The position numbers were made by a program, and so were the translations under genes. A stretch of DNA of 64,000 nucleotides, taken from Corynebacterium yudongzhengii. GTDB taxonomy: Bacteria > Actinomycetota > Actinomycetes > Mycobacteriales > Mycobacteriaceae. Every line of letters begins with the position of its first letter. Within the stretch, counting starts at the first letter, position 1. The stretch lies in the NCBI RefSeq assembly GCF_003065405.1, contig NZ_CP026947.1, positions 186,001-250,000 on the forward strand, written 5' to 3'. This document shows, in pieces, positions 17,152 through 24,959 of the stretch. A model generated the notes under the pieces. It was given only the letters and a program-made list of their open reading frames with translations, did not search any database and was not told where the DNA came from.

Positions 17152-17748
17152 TTAGCGGCTCGGGTTCGGCACGGGGCCGGTGGCGGCGGTGGAGCCGTCC
17201 TGGGCGCGCGCCTGGAAATCCAGGCTGCCCGAGGTGTAGAGGCCCTTGCCGGAGCCGCTGCGGGCCTTCCGGTTGGACTCGTTCGGGATGATCTCCTTGT
17301 TCTTCGCGAATTGTTCCTGCGTGCGCTTCGGCGCCTGCATCTTCTTGAAGCGCTGGAAGCCGACCAGGCCGAGGATGGCGGCGAGGACGATCATCACCAG
17401 GAAAACGATGAGGAAGGCAGCCCAGCGGTGCAGCCAGACCGACAGCAGCTCAGCGAGGAAGAAGAAAAAGAAGAACGAGCTGTACAGGGCGATGACACCG
17501 GCGGCGACGAACAGGGCGCTGCCGATCGCGGCCTTCTTGGCCTCGCCCACGATCTCGGTCTTGGCGAGCTCAATCTCACCGCGCACGAGGCTGGACATCT
17601 GGGAGGTGGCATTGGAGACGAGATCGCCGATGGACGTCTCGCCGGGTTTGGTGGAGTCGACGTCGGAAAGCGGGATCGAGTTCACTTCACCGGAGTAACG
17701 CTCCGAGCCGTCCGTGAAGAGTCCGTTCTTGTTCCCGGGGGTGCTCAC
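17152..17748 (-). CDS. Holin-X/DUF1469-like membrane protein
   Basis: 198 residues from GTG 17748, with AGG about eight bases upstream. The open frame continues further up without similarity. A soluble N-terminus with SIGDLVSNATSQMSSLVRGEIELAKTE, a hallmark of the actinobacterial phage-holin-like family, is followed by two hydrophobic helices (about residues 75-100 and 108-135, the first with six consecutive Phe). A basic Ser/Lys-rich tail ends the protein. The role is unknown. Despite the family name there is no phage gene nearby, and the position matches Rv3669. Confidence 0.8.
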   Translation of the reverse strand: MSTPGNKNGLFTDGSERYSGEVNSIPLSDVDSTKPGETSIGDLVSNATSQMSSLVRGEIELAKTEIVGEAKKAAIGSALFVAAGVIALYSSFFFFFFLAELLSVWLHRWAAFLIVFLVMIVLAAILGLVGFQRFKKMQAPKRTQEQFAKNKEIIPNESNRKARSGSGKGLYTSGSLDFQARAQDGSTAATGPVPNPSR

Positions 17749-17921
17749 GTGTATTACCTGCCTCGCATCGAATAAAAGTGTCGTGGGTAAGTCTAGGCCG
17801 TGGGTAGATTCACCGCCATACCGGTTACATCTAACAGTCCACCACTGTAACGCCAATTTCCCTTTAATGTTGACAGAAACGCATAACCGCGCCGGGGAAA
17901 GGCCCCGATAGTCTAGAGGCC

Positions 17922-18653
17922 ATGAAAAGCACAGGCCCGAAAGACCCGCTGGCCGCCCTGCGCGATCGGGGTGCGATCGACGAGCTGGCGCGGAAGGCGC
18001 GCGAGCGCATCAACGCGGTGCATCGCCGCCCGCCGGTTCTGCGCAAAGGCGAGATCATCCGGGGCGAATCGGCGCTGCGCGGGGCCCGGTTGTCGGTGCT
18101 TATCGACGGCCACGCCGAACGCCACGCCGTCGCCGATACAGAAGCGGTGGCTGCGGATACGCCGCTAGGACACGCGGTCTCGGTGTACTCGCTGCTGGCC
18201 TCGCCGGTTATCGATGCGACGGTGGCGACCTTCCTGCGCGCCCCTGCCCAGGCGCTCGCCCGCCTGGATGTGCTGGCGGGAGGAGAGGGGGTGCCGTTAA
18301 GCGCAGAGGGTGCGCGGCGTATCCAGACGCTCAAGGCGGTGATCACCTCACCGGCTGCCGACCCGGTGCTGCTGCCGGCGATCGTGCACGGGGAGATCGC
18401 CGCGCATGCGATTTTTGGGGAGCGCAGCGGCGTGGTGGCGCGGGCGGCGAGCCGGATTGCGGCGGTGGCCTCGGGTCTCGACGCCGCCGGCCTCGCCGTC
18501 CCGGAGATCCGCCACCACCGGCACGTTCGGGAATATCGGGAGGCGGTGGCCGGATTCGGGCGTGCCGACGGCGTCGTTGCTGCCGTCGAGGTCTTCTTGC
18601 GGGGCTGGGTCGATGGGGCGGAGGAGGGCGCGTCGATCGTCACCGCCGCCTAG
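17922..18653 (+). CDS. Conserved actinobacterial protein of unknown function (Rv3662c-like position)
   Basis: 243 residues, alanine-rich and mostly helical, without a membrane segment or a motif I can assign. Blocks such as ALRDRGAIDELARKARERINAVHRRPP and GEIAAHAIFGERSGVVARAASRIA look conserved rather than random. Relatives are sometimes labelled oxidoreductase, but no Rossmann nucleotide motif is visible, so I do not use that name. The stop overlaps the convergent HAD gene by four bases. Confidence 0.72.
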   Translation: MKSTGPKDPLAALRDRGAIDELARKARERINAVHRRPPVLRKGEIIRGESALRGARLSVLIDGHAERHAVADTEAVAADTPLGHAVSVYSLLASPVIDATVATFLRAPAQALARLDVLAGGEGVPLSAEGARRIQTLKAVITSPAADPVLLPAIVHGEIAAHAIFGERSGVVARAASRIAAVASGLDAAGLAVPEIRHHRHVREYREAVAGFGRADGVVAAVEVFLRGWVDGAEEGASIVTAA

Positions 18654-19486
18654 GAGGCGTTGGGGCGGTTGCGCTGGGCGAACCAGATGCCGCCGGCGGT
18701 GACGGCCGCGAGGCCGGCGAGTACTCCGGCGCCGATGGAGATCTCGCGGGCGTTCGGCAGCTGCAGCAGCGGCACCGGGTCGCGGAAGGAGCGGATCTCC
18801 CAGCCGTTTTCCAGCGCGGTCTTCTTCATCTGCCGGTCCGGGTTCACCGCCACCGGGTTGCCCACGAGCTCCAGCATGGGGATATCGGTGGCGGAATCGG
18901 AGTAGGCGAAGCTTGCCGACATGTCATATCCGCGCTCCTGGGCCAGCTTCTTCATCGCCTCGGCCTTCGCCCCGCCTTTGAGGTAGGTCAGGATCTCGCC
19001 GGTGAACTTCCCGTCGACCACCTCGAGTTCGGTGGCGACGATGTCGTGCACCCCGAGCTCCTCGCCGATTAAGGAGACCAGCTGGGAGGCGGAGGCCGAG
19101 ATGATGATGACGTCCCGGCCCGCGGCGCGGTGATAGCGGATGAGCTCGCGGGCCTCGGCGTAGATGGTGGGGGTGACCACGGTGTGCAGCGCCTCGCGGG
19201 CGATGCGCACGACCTCGTCGACCTCCCAGCCGGTGACCAGTTCGGCCATCTGGTCGCGGGTGCTATCCATCTGCTCGCTGGACAGGCCAGACATCATGAA
19301 GCTCGCCTTCGCCAGCGAGATCTGTAGCGCCTCGGAGTGGCTGATGAGCCCGTTGTGCATGAACTGCTTGCCAAAGGCGAACGCCGAGTTAGTGGCGATA
19401 ATGGTTTTATCCAGGTCAAAAAACGCCGCCTGCCGCGTCTGCGGGGCAGGTAAGGCGTGGTGCGAAGACCTGGAAGAATCGCTCAT
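18650..19486 (-). CDS. HAD-IB family phosphatase with C-terminal membrane segment
   Basis: 278 residues. FFDLDKT (D24, D26), ISASAS, the Lys of LKGGAKAEA and SDSATDIPML provide HAD motifs I-IV of the phosphoserine-phosphatase-like (IB) group. A hydrophobic segment near the C-terminus (IGAGVLAGLAAVTAGGIWF) should tether it to the membrane. Relatives include SerB-like and lysophosphatidate-type phosphatases, so the substrate is open. Syntenic with Rv3661, immediately opposite the 6C RNA and ssd. Confidence 0.87.
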   Translation of the reverse strand: MSDSSRSSHHALPAPQTRQAAFFDLDKTIIATNSAFAFGKQFMHNGLISHSEALQISLAKASFMMSGLSSEQMDSTRDQMAELVTGWEVDEVVRIAREALHTVVTPTIYAEARELIRYHRAAGRDVIIISASASQLVSLIGEELGVHDIVATELEVVDGKFTGEILTYLKGGAKAEAMKKLAQERGYDMSASFAYSDSATDIPMLELVGNPVAVNPDRQMKKTALENGWEIRSFRDPVPLLQLPNAREISIGAGVLAGLAAVTAGGIWFAQRNRPNAS

Positions 19487-19655
19487 GATGGCTCAATTCT
19501 AAGTGCTGCGGAGGCCGTTTCCCACCCTAAGGCGATACGCCTTGAGTGTGACGGATGTGACCAAAGAGTACCAGTGGGACTATCGCTTGGCAGGGCTTGA
19601 ACGTTACGTGGCATGAGGGGTTGGCATGGGAAAGTCTTTGGTGTAACATCAGACG

Positions 19656-19752
19656 CGCAAGGTCCCTTACGAGGTTGACCTGCCCCGGCTCGCCCCCCGA
19701 GGCCGGGTAGACGGCCCGCGCACCCCCCGAAGCGCGGGCCGTCACTCTTTTC
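19656..19752 (+). ncRNA. 6C small RNA (mycobacterial B11 homologue)
   Basis: A promoter TTGGCA (19621-19626), 17-base spacer, TAACAT (19644-19649) predicts a start near 19656. Two GC-rich hairpins follow, at 19684-19707 and 19710-19743, each with a run of five or six C in the loop. The second is a perfect 12-bp stem and runs into CTCTTTTCT, a rho-independent terminator. C-rich twin loops define the actinobacterial 6C motif. In M. tuberculosis B11 lies between Rv3660c (ssd) and Rv3661 (HAD), exactly as here. C-rich loops are thought to pair with G-rich ribosome binding sites. Confidence 0.92.
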
Positions 19753-19913
19753 TGGGTTGGTAGCAAGCATTTCTGAGCGGCAGCGAGGCGCGGCGGTCTC
19801 CTGGGGTTCCAACTATCCACAGGAAACTGTTGACGCGTCCGCCAATTTCGGGGTTATCCACAGCTTCTCGACGCCGCCGCCCACCACGCGCCGCAATCCG
19901 CGATTCTTAGGCC

Positions 19914-21017
19914 ATGACCGCCCACATGATGAATCGCGACAAGGACCGCGCCCGCGACGGCGATGCCTTCATCCTCGTCGCCGTCACCGATCCCGTCCTG
20001 CACCCAGAGGCCGTCCACGTCGCCGCCGCCACCACTCGCCCGGTCATTGACCTGGGCGAAGCAGATGACAGCGGCATGCGCCGCCATGCCCACCGCGCCG
20101 CCGCAGTGCTCGTGGATGCGACGACGGCAGATGCGCTCGTCGGCACGCGGCTTCCCGGCAAGGTGTTCTTTCTGCACACCGAAAGCTCCGACATCCCCTG
20201 GCCGAAGGCGCTCGCCTGCCACGCGGAACAAGCGTTCATCCTGCCTGCCCAGGCCCCGGACATCCTCGAGGCGCTCGCCGATCTGCCCGTCGCCACCACA
20301 GCCGCGACGCGTGGAGGAGGCAGTGCGATAAGCGTCGCGTTTACCGGCAGCTGCGGGGGAGCGGGCACCTCCACCACGGCGGCGCTCACTGCCCGGCAGG
20401 CCGCCCGGCGCGGACATACGGTCACGCTTATCGACGCCGACCCGCACTCCGGCGGACTCGACCTCCTTTTAGGCATCGAAGATGTGCCCGGCGCCCGCTG
20501 GCCGGATCTCATGCTCACTGACACCGGAGGCATCGATGCGGATGACCTGCGCTCGGCGCTGCCACACACGTCCGACGGCATCGGGGTGCTCTCCGCGGCG
20601 CGCAGCACGGTCGATGACCCTTTCGTTCTCGAAGACAAGCAGGTCACCCGCATCGTCGACGTCTTAAGCACCGGTGGGCTGACGCTTCTGGACCTGCCGC
20701 GCAGCCACGCGGGAAACCTGGGCGATCTCACCGTGGTGATTGTGCCCGCCGAGATCCGCCCGGCCGCCGCGGGACGAGCGCTGGTGCAGCGCCTGCGTGC
20801 TCGTCAAGCGGAGCACGTCATCTTGACCCGCCACCGAGGCTGGTCCGGCCTGGAAGACGAGGAATTAGCGCGGGTGCTCGGCCACCGCCCGAGCGCTGCG
20901 CTGCCCCATATCGCCTCGCTGGCGCGGCGGGCAGAAACCGAAGGGCTGCCCACCAAGGTGCCGGCCGGTCTGCGGGCGGCGACCGAGGCCGTCCTCGAGC
21001 ACGCGGGGGTGGGATAA
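19914..21017 (+). CDS. ssd: Septum-site/pilus-type MinD-like ATPase (Ssd, CpaE/TadZ class)
   Basis: 367 residues. The N-terminal 130 residues resemble a degenerate receiver-like region of CpaE proteins. A ParA/MinD-type domain follows with a deviant P-loop GSCGGAGTSTTA (residues about 144-155, no signature Lys after GG) and LIDADPHSGGLDLLLG. M. tuberculosis Ssd (Rv3660c) affects septation when overexpressed. The gene abuts tadA, so a role as TadZ-like polar localiser of the pilus machine is equally plausible. ATG 19914 is taken as start; ATGs at 19926 and 19929 are alternatives. Confidence 0.83.
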   Translation: MTAHMMNRDKDRARDGDAFILVAVTDPVLHPEAVHVAAATTRPVIDLGEADDSGMRRHAHRAAAVLVDATTADALVGTRLPGKVFFLHTESSDIPWPKALACHAEQAFILPAQAPDILEALADLPVATTAATRGGGSAISVAFTGSCGGAGTSTTAALTARQAARRGHTVTLIDADPHSGGLDLLLGIEDVPGARWPDLMLTDTGGIDADDLRSALPHTSDGIGVLSAARSTVDDPFVLEDKQVTRIVDVLSTGGLTLLDLPRSHAGNLGDLTVVIVPAEIRPAAAGRALVQRLRARQAEHVILTRHRGWSGLEDEELARVLGHRPSAALPHIASLARRAETEGLPTKVPAGLRAATEAVLEHAGVG

Positions 21018-22157
21018 ATGAGCGAGATCATGGACAAGATCCGCCAGCGGGTTATCGACGATCCCACGCTGCTGGACGCCGACGCCGCCACCCTCGCGCG
21101 CGTTGTGCGCGAAGAGGCCGGGGTCATCACGGACCTCGACGTGCTCGACACCCTGCGCAGGCTGCGCGACGACACCACCGGCGCCGGCCCTCTCGAAGCC
21201 CTCCTCCAGATCGACGGGGTAACCGACATCTGCGTCAACGGGCCCGAGCAGGTGTTTATCGACCGTGGCCACGGACTCGAACACGCCAGTCTCACCTTCA
21301 GCGGCGACGAGGAAGTCCGCCGCCTCGCCTCCCGGCTGGCAGGCGCGTGCGGCCGGCGTCTCGACGACGCCAGCCCCTTCGTCGACGGCCGCATCAACCG
21401 CCCCGACGGCACCAGCATCCGCCTGCACGCAGCGCTCAGCCCGCCGGCCCGCACGCACACGCTGATTTCCCTGCGCGTGCTGCGCCAGGCGCGCACCAGC
21501 CTCGACGATCTGGTCGAGGCTGAGACTCTGCCGCACGACATCGCTTCCTTCCTGCGTGAGATGATCGCCGCCCGATTGTCTTTCCTCGTCGTCGGCGGCA
21601 CCGGCACCGGCAAGACGACGCTGCTTGCAGCGTTGCTATCCGAGGTCCCCGCTAGCGAACGCCTCGTGGTCATCGAGGACACCGCGGAACTCGATCCCCG
21701 CCACCCACACGTCGTGGGCCTGACCACCCGCGCCGCGAACACCGAGGGTGCTGGCACCATCACCATGTCCGATCTCTTGGTCCAGGCGCTGCGCATGCGC
21801 CCGGATCGGTTGATCGTCGGAGAGATCCGCGGCGCCGAGGTCGTCGACCTCCTCGCCGCGCTCAACACCGGCCACGACGGCGGCGCCGGCACCCTGCACG
21901 CCAATATCGCCGGCGAGATACCCGCCCGCATGGAGGCCCTCGCCGCTCTCGGCGGCCTCGATCGGGTTGCTTTGCACTCGCAGCTCGCCGCCGCGGTCGA
22001 CTGCGCATTAGTCATGCGCCGTGGCCCCGACGGGCGCCGGCGCCTCGACGAGATCGCCGCGCTCGGAGGCAACCCCGTGACCGCCACCACCGTGTGGTCG
22101 CACGGGCACCCCCTCAGCGAGAGTGCGCGCCGGCTGGTGGAAAGGAGCACGCCATGA
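21018..22157 (+). CDS. tadA: TadA, secretion/pilus assembly ATPase
   Basis: 379 residues directly following ssd with no gap. Walker A GGTGTGKTT (193-201), the Asp box IEDTAEL, Walker B LIVGEIRG and the His box TLHAN characterise the VirB11/CpaF ATPases. The enzyme drives assembly of Flp-type pili from the cytoplasmic face. Downstream tadB overlaps its stop (ATGA). Confidence 0.94.
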   Translation: MSEIMDKIRQRVIDDPTLLDADAATLARVVREEAGVITDLDVLDTLRRLRDDTTGAGPLEALLQIDGVTDICVNGPEQVFIDRGHGLEHASLTFSGDEEVRRLASRLAGACGRRLDDASPFVDGRINRPDGTSIRLHAALSPPARTHTLISLRVLRQARTSLDDLVEAETLPHDIASFLREMIAARLSFLVVGGTGTGKTTLLAALLSEVPASERLVVIEDTAELDPRHPHVVGLTTRAANTEGAGTITMSDLLVQALRMRPDRLIVGEIRGAEVVDLLAALNTGHDGGAGTLHANIAGEIPARMEALAALGGLDRVALHSQLAAAVDCALVMRRGPDGRRRLDEIAALGGNPVTATTVWSHGHPLSESARRLVERSTP

Positions 22158-22957
22158 CTATGACCTGGTCTCTTCTGAGCCTGGCCGCAGCCTGCTGGAT
22201 CTATGGGGCCCACCCCGCCGGGAGGATCGCGCCGAACGATACCGACGATGCTGATATGCACGCAGAGAAGTCCGTGCGCATCACGCGGCTTTTGCCCGTG
22301 ATCGGCGTTGCCTCCTTGATCGGTTTTCTCCTCTTAGGCGAGATCAGCACGATCATCAGCGTGGTCATCGCCACCGCCACCGCCGGGTATCTGCTCGACA
22401 ACCTGCGGCGCTCACGCCGCGACAAGGAGATCGACAACGCCACGCAGACAGTGCTGGGACACGACGTCGCCGACATTCGCGCCGGGGCTCTCATCGGGCC
22501 TGCGTTCGCCCGCGCGGCCGGGGAACTGCCCGCGTCTGCCCCGGCGGAGGTCACCGACGCGCTGGCCGCAGTGGTCACGCACACCCGCCGCGGCGGCACC
22601 GGCTACGATGTCCTCGACAGACAAGCAGCCCTTCGCCCTCTGGCGCGGCTGTGGAAACTCAGCGACACCCATGGCATCCCCGTCGCGACGCTGCTCGAAC
22701 AGGCCAAAGACCGCCTCCAGCGCCGCCAGGCCCACCGCAGCTCCACCGCCGCCAGCCTCCAGGGCCCGCAGGCGACCGCCGGCATCCTGGCGTGCCTGCC
22801 GGTCGTCGGAATCTTGATGGGCATGAGCATGGGCGCCGATCCCCTCGGCCTGCTGCTCGGGGGAGGCCTGGGTGGCATCCTGCTGGTCAGCGGCACCACG
22901 CTCATCGCTGGCGGGGTGCTGATCTCCCGCTGGATCATCGAAAGGGCCAGCGCATGA
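22154..22957 (+). CDS. tadB: TadB-like inner membrane platform protein
   Basis: 267 residues from ATG 22154, overlapping the tadA stop. Hydrophobic helices near both ends flank a type II secretion F-domain-like soluble part with ALRPLARLWKLSDTHGIPVATLLEQ. Forms the membrane platform of the Tad pilus with TadC. Slightly shorter than proteobacterial TadB, as usual in actinobacteria. Confidence 0.88.
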   Translation: MTMTWSLLSLAAACWIYGAHPAGRIAPNDTDDADMHAEKSVRITRLLPVIGVASLIGFLLLGEISTIISVVIATATAGYLLDNLRRSRRDKEIDNATQTVLGHDVADIRAGALIGPAFARAAGELPASAPAEVTDALAAVVTHTRRGGTGYDVLDRQAALRPLARLWKLSDTHGIPVATLLEQAKDRLQRRQAHRSSTAASLQGPQATAGILACLPVVGILMGMSMGADPLGLLLGGGLGGILLVSGTTLIAGGVLISRWIIERASA

Positions 22958-23517
22958 TCGCCCCGCTTGTGTTAGTGCTGCTCGCCGGAGCACTCGCAGT
23001 CACCGGCGTTTCCCCGGATTACCGCCTGCGCCCCGGCGAGGGCAGCGTGAAGACCCCGCGCGCCGGCCCGGAAGAACCCGACGAGCTCGAATTCGCCGAT
23101 GACGTCGAACTCTTCGCGCTCTGCCTCCAGGCAGGACTCCCGATCGACGAGGCCACCCGCGCCGTCGCCGACGTCGCCGGGGTCACCACCACCGGCCACT
23201 GGGGCCGCATCGGCCCGATCCTCGCCGTCGGGGTCCCGCCAGCACGAGCGTTTTCCGAACTCGACACCGTCTCCGGCTTCGACGAGCTCGCCCGCCTCAT
23301 CCGCCGCTCCGCCGACTCCGGCGCCGCCATCGCCGGCGGCTGCCGGGAACTCGCCGCCCAGCTGCGTTCCGGGGCCACCGACCGGGCCGTCGCCCGCGCC
23401 GAACGCGCCGGAGTGCTCATCTCTTTGCCCCTGACCGGTTGCTTCCTACCGGCCTTCATCGTCCTCGGCCTCGTGCCGGTGGTCATCAGCCTCGGAAGCG
23501 ACCTTCTACCCACCTAA
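22954..23517 (+). CDS. tadC: TadC-like inner membrane platform protein
   Basis: 187 residues. The ATG at 22954 overlaps the tadB stop, and the frame is open further upstream only as a shadow of tadB. The soluble part DDVELFALCLQAGLPIDEATRAVADV and the final hydrophobic helix LTGCFLPAFIVLGLVPVVISLG match the T2SSF family. It is short compared with full TadC (about 300 residues), as in other actinobacterial Tad loci. Confidence 0.86.
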   Translation: MIAPLVLVLLAGALAVTGVSPDYRLRPGEGSVKTPRAGPEEPDELEFADDVELFALCLQAGLPIDEATRAVADVAGVTTTGHWGRIGPILAVGVPPARAFSELDTVSGFDELARLIRRSADSGAAIAGGCRELAAQLRSGATDRAVARAERAGVLISLPLTGCFLPAFIVLGLVPVVISLGSDLLPT

Positions 23518-23544
23518 ACCACACTCACCCACGAGGAGAATCTC

Positions 23545-23733
23545 ATGCATCTGCTCACCCGTATCCAGGTTCTCACCAGCAACGACCGCGGAATGTCCAC
23601 CATCGAATACGCCATGGGCTCCCTGGCGGCAGCAGCGCTCGCCGCCGTGCTCTACCTCGTCATCAACGGCGACGGCGTGGTCGACGCCATGGAATCCATC
23701 ATCACCGACGCCCTGTCCAACACCCCGAGCTAA
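23545..23733 (+). CDS. Flp-like pilin (DUF4244)
   Basis: 62 residues with GAGGAG before the ATG. RGMSTIEYAMGSLAAAALAA is a type IV prepilin-like processing site: cleavage after Gly, Glu at +5 followed by Tyr, then a hydrophobic helix. This is the probable major pilin polymerised by TadA/B/C. The position corresponds to Rv3656c. No prepilin peptidase gene is seen in this window. Confidence 0.88.
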   Translation: MHLLTRIQVLTSNDRGMSTIEYAMGSLAAAALAAVLYLVINGDGVVDAMESIITDALSNTPS

Positions 23734-23764
23734 CCCACCCCACGAGAAGAAAGGAGGTTTATTG

Positions 23765-24058
23765 ATGCGCATCGACGATCGCGGCAGCGTCTCGATCGAG
23801 GCTGCCCTCGCGCTATCGAGCCTGGTCATCGTGGCTGCCGCGATCATCGGCGCGCTGGCCACCATGGGTGCCCACCTCGCCGCCATCCACGCGGCCTCAG
23901 CCGGCGCCCGGGCCTATGCCATCGGCACCGACTACGCACCCGCCCGCGGCCACATCGAGGTCACCACCGGCACCGATACCGTCACCGTCACGGCCACCGT
24001 ACCCGCGGTCTTCGGGGACATGACCGCCACCGCCGTCGCACCCCTAGAAGGCCACTGA
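23765..24058 (+). CDS. TadE-like minor pilin
   Basis: 97 residues. ATG 23765 is preferred to TTG 23762 because AAAGGAGG then stands seven bases away. GSVSIEAALALSSLVIVAAAIIGALA is the TadE signature (Glu in a hydrophobic N-terminal helix after a Gly). The periplasmic part is a short beta-rich stretch with repeated TxTVTVTAT. Overlaps the next gene (TGATG). Confidence 0.86.
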   Translation: MRIDDRGSVSIEAALALSSLVIVAAAIIGALATMGAHLAAIHAASAGARAYAIGTDYAPARGHIEVTTGTDTVTVTATVPAVFGDMTATAVAPLEGH

Positions 24059-24387
24059 TGCCACGAGTGCTTATCGACGAGAAAGGCAACGCTACCGTCG
24101 CCACCGCCGGAATCATCTCCGCCCTGTGCGCACTGCTGCTCGCGCTCGGAGGGGCCGCCAAACTACTCGTCGACGAGCGCCAAGCCCAGCTCGCCGCCGA
24201 TATGGCCGCCGTCGCCGGGGCCTATGCCCACGTCACCGGCGAAAACGCCTGCGCAGTGGCCGAGGACTTCGCGAGGCATAACCATGCGCAGCTATCGGCC
24301 TGCGAGATCGTCGAGGAGGTGGGAGACGTCCTCGTGACCGCCACAGTCGGGATGCGCGAGGCGCAGGCCCGCGCCGGGCCGCTGTGA
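24058..24387 (+). CDS. TadE/TadG-like pilus-associated protein (Rv3654c-like)
   Basis: 109 residues starting in the stop of the preceding gene. EKGNATVATAGIISALCALLLALGG resembles the Gly-then-hydrophobic start of Tad minor pilins, followed by ERQAQLAADMAAVAGA, the conserved segment of TadG/Rv3654c-type proteins. Two cysteines may form an extracytoplasmic disulphide. Last gene of the Tad operon. Confidence 0.82.
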   Translation: MPRVLIDEKGNATVATAGIISALCALLLALGGAAKLLVDERQAQLAADMAAVAGAYAHVTGENACAVAEDFARHNHAQLSACEIVEEVGDVLVTATVGMREAQARAGPL

Positions 24388-24464
24388 GATCCGTGGCCGC
24401 GGCCACAAACCTTCCGGTATTTTGCTGCACGCGTACGTGTGGAAAATCACTGTCTAAGATTCCT

Positions 24465-24959
24465 ATGCTTATTGCCACGATCCCCGCCGAGGTCGTGTTC
24501 TGGGTGTGTCTCATACTCGGTTGCGTGGTCCGTTACCTGCTGAAAGCGCCCCGGGTAGGCCTGGCGCTGCTGGCGGCCACCCCGCTGATCGATCTGGTCT
24601 TGCTCGTCTTCTTCTACATGACACTCCACGAAAACGGGCAGGCGCAGTTCATGCACGGCTTCGCCGCGTTCTACATCTCGTTCTCCGTGGTCTTCGGCTG
24701 GGACATCATCCGCACCATCGACCGCTGGTTCGCCCGGCGCACCGGGCGTGAGGTCCCACCGCCCGCGGAGACCGACTCGAAGGTGCAGCTGCGTAAGTGC
24801 ATCCTGGCCAGCGGCATCACCGCGGTGCTCTTGGCCATCGGCATCGCGGTGGCCGGCGGGGAAGGGGCGTTCTGGTTGATCTACTGGCTTATCGCCGTGC
24901 TGTTCACCCCGCTGATGTGGTGGGGAATCGAAAAGTACCGTGAGCGCAAGAAGAACTGA
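24465..24959 (+). CDS. Four-helix membrane protein of unknown function
   Basis: 164 residues from ATG 24465. The longer frame begins within the preceding gene and lacks similarity. Hydrophobic segments lie near residues 2-20, 30-50, 63-80 and two close together near 115-155, with a basic C-terminus KYRERKKN. No family recognised. A TAAGAT hexamer ends five bases before the ATG and no ribosome binding site is visible, so the mRNA may be leaderless. It converges with the helicase gene, whose stop follows directly. Confidence 0.65.
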   Translation: MLIATIPAEVVFWVCLILGCVVRYLLKAPRVGLALLAATPLIDLVLLVFFYMTLHENGQAQFMHGFAAFYISFSVVFGWDIIRTIDRWFARRTGREVPPPAETDSKVQLRKCILASGITAVLLAIGIAVAGGEGAFWLIYWLIAVLFTPLMWWGIEKYRERKKN

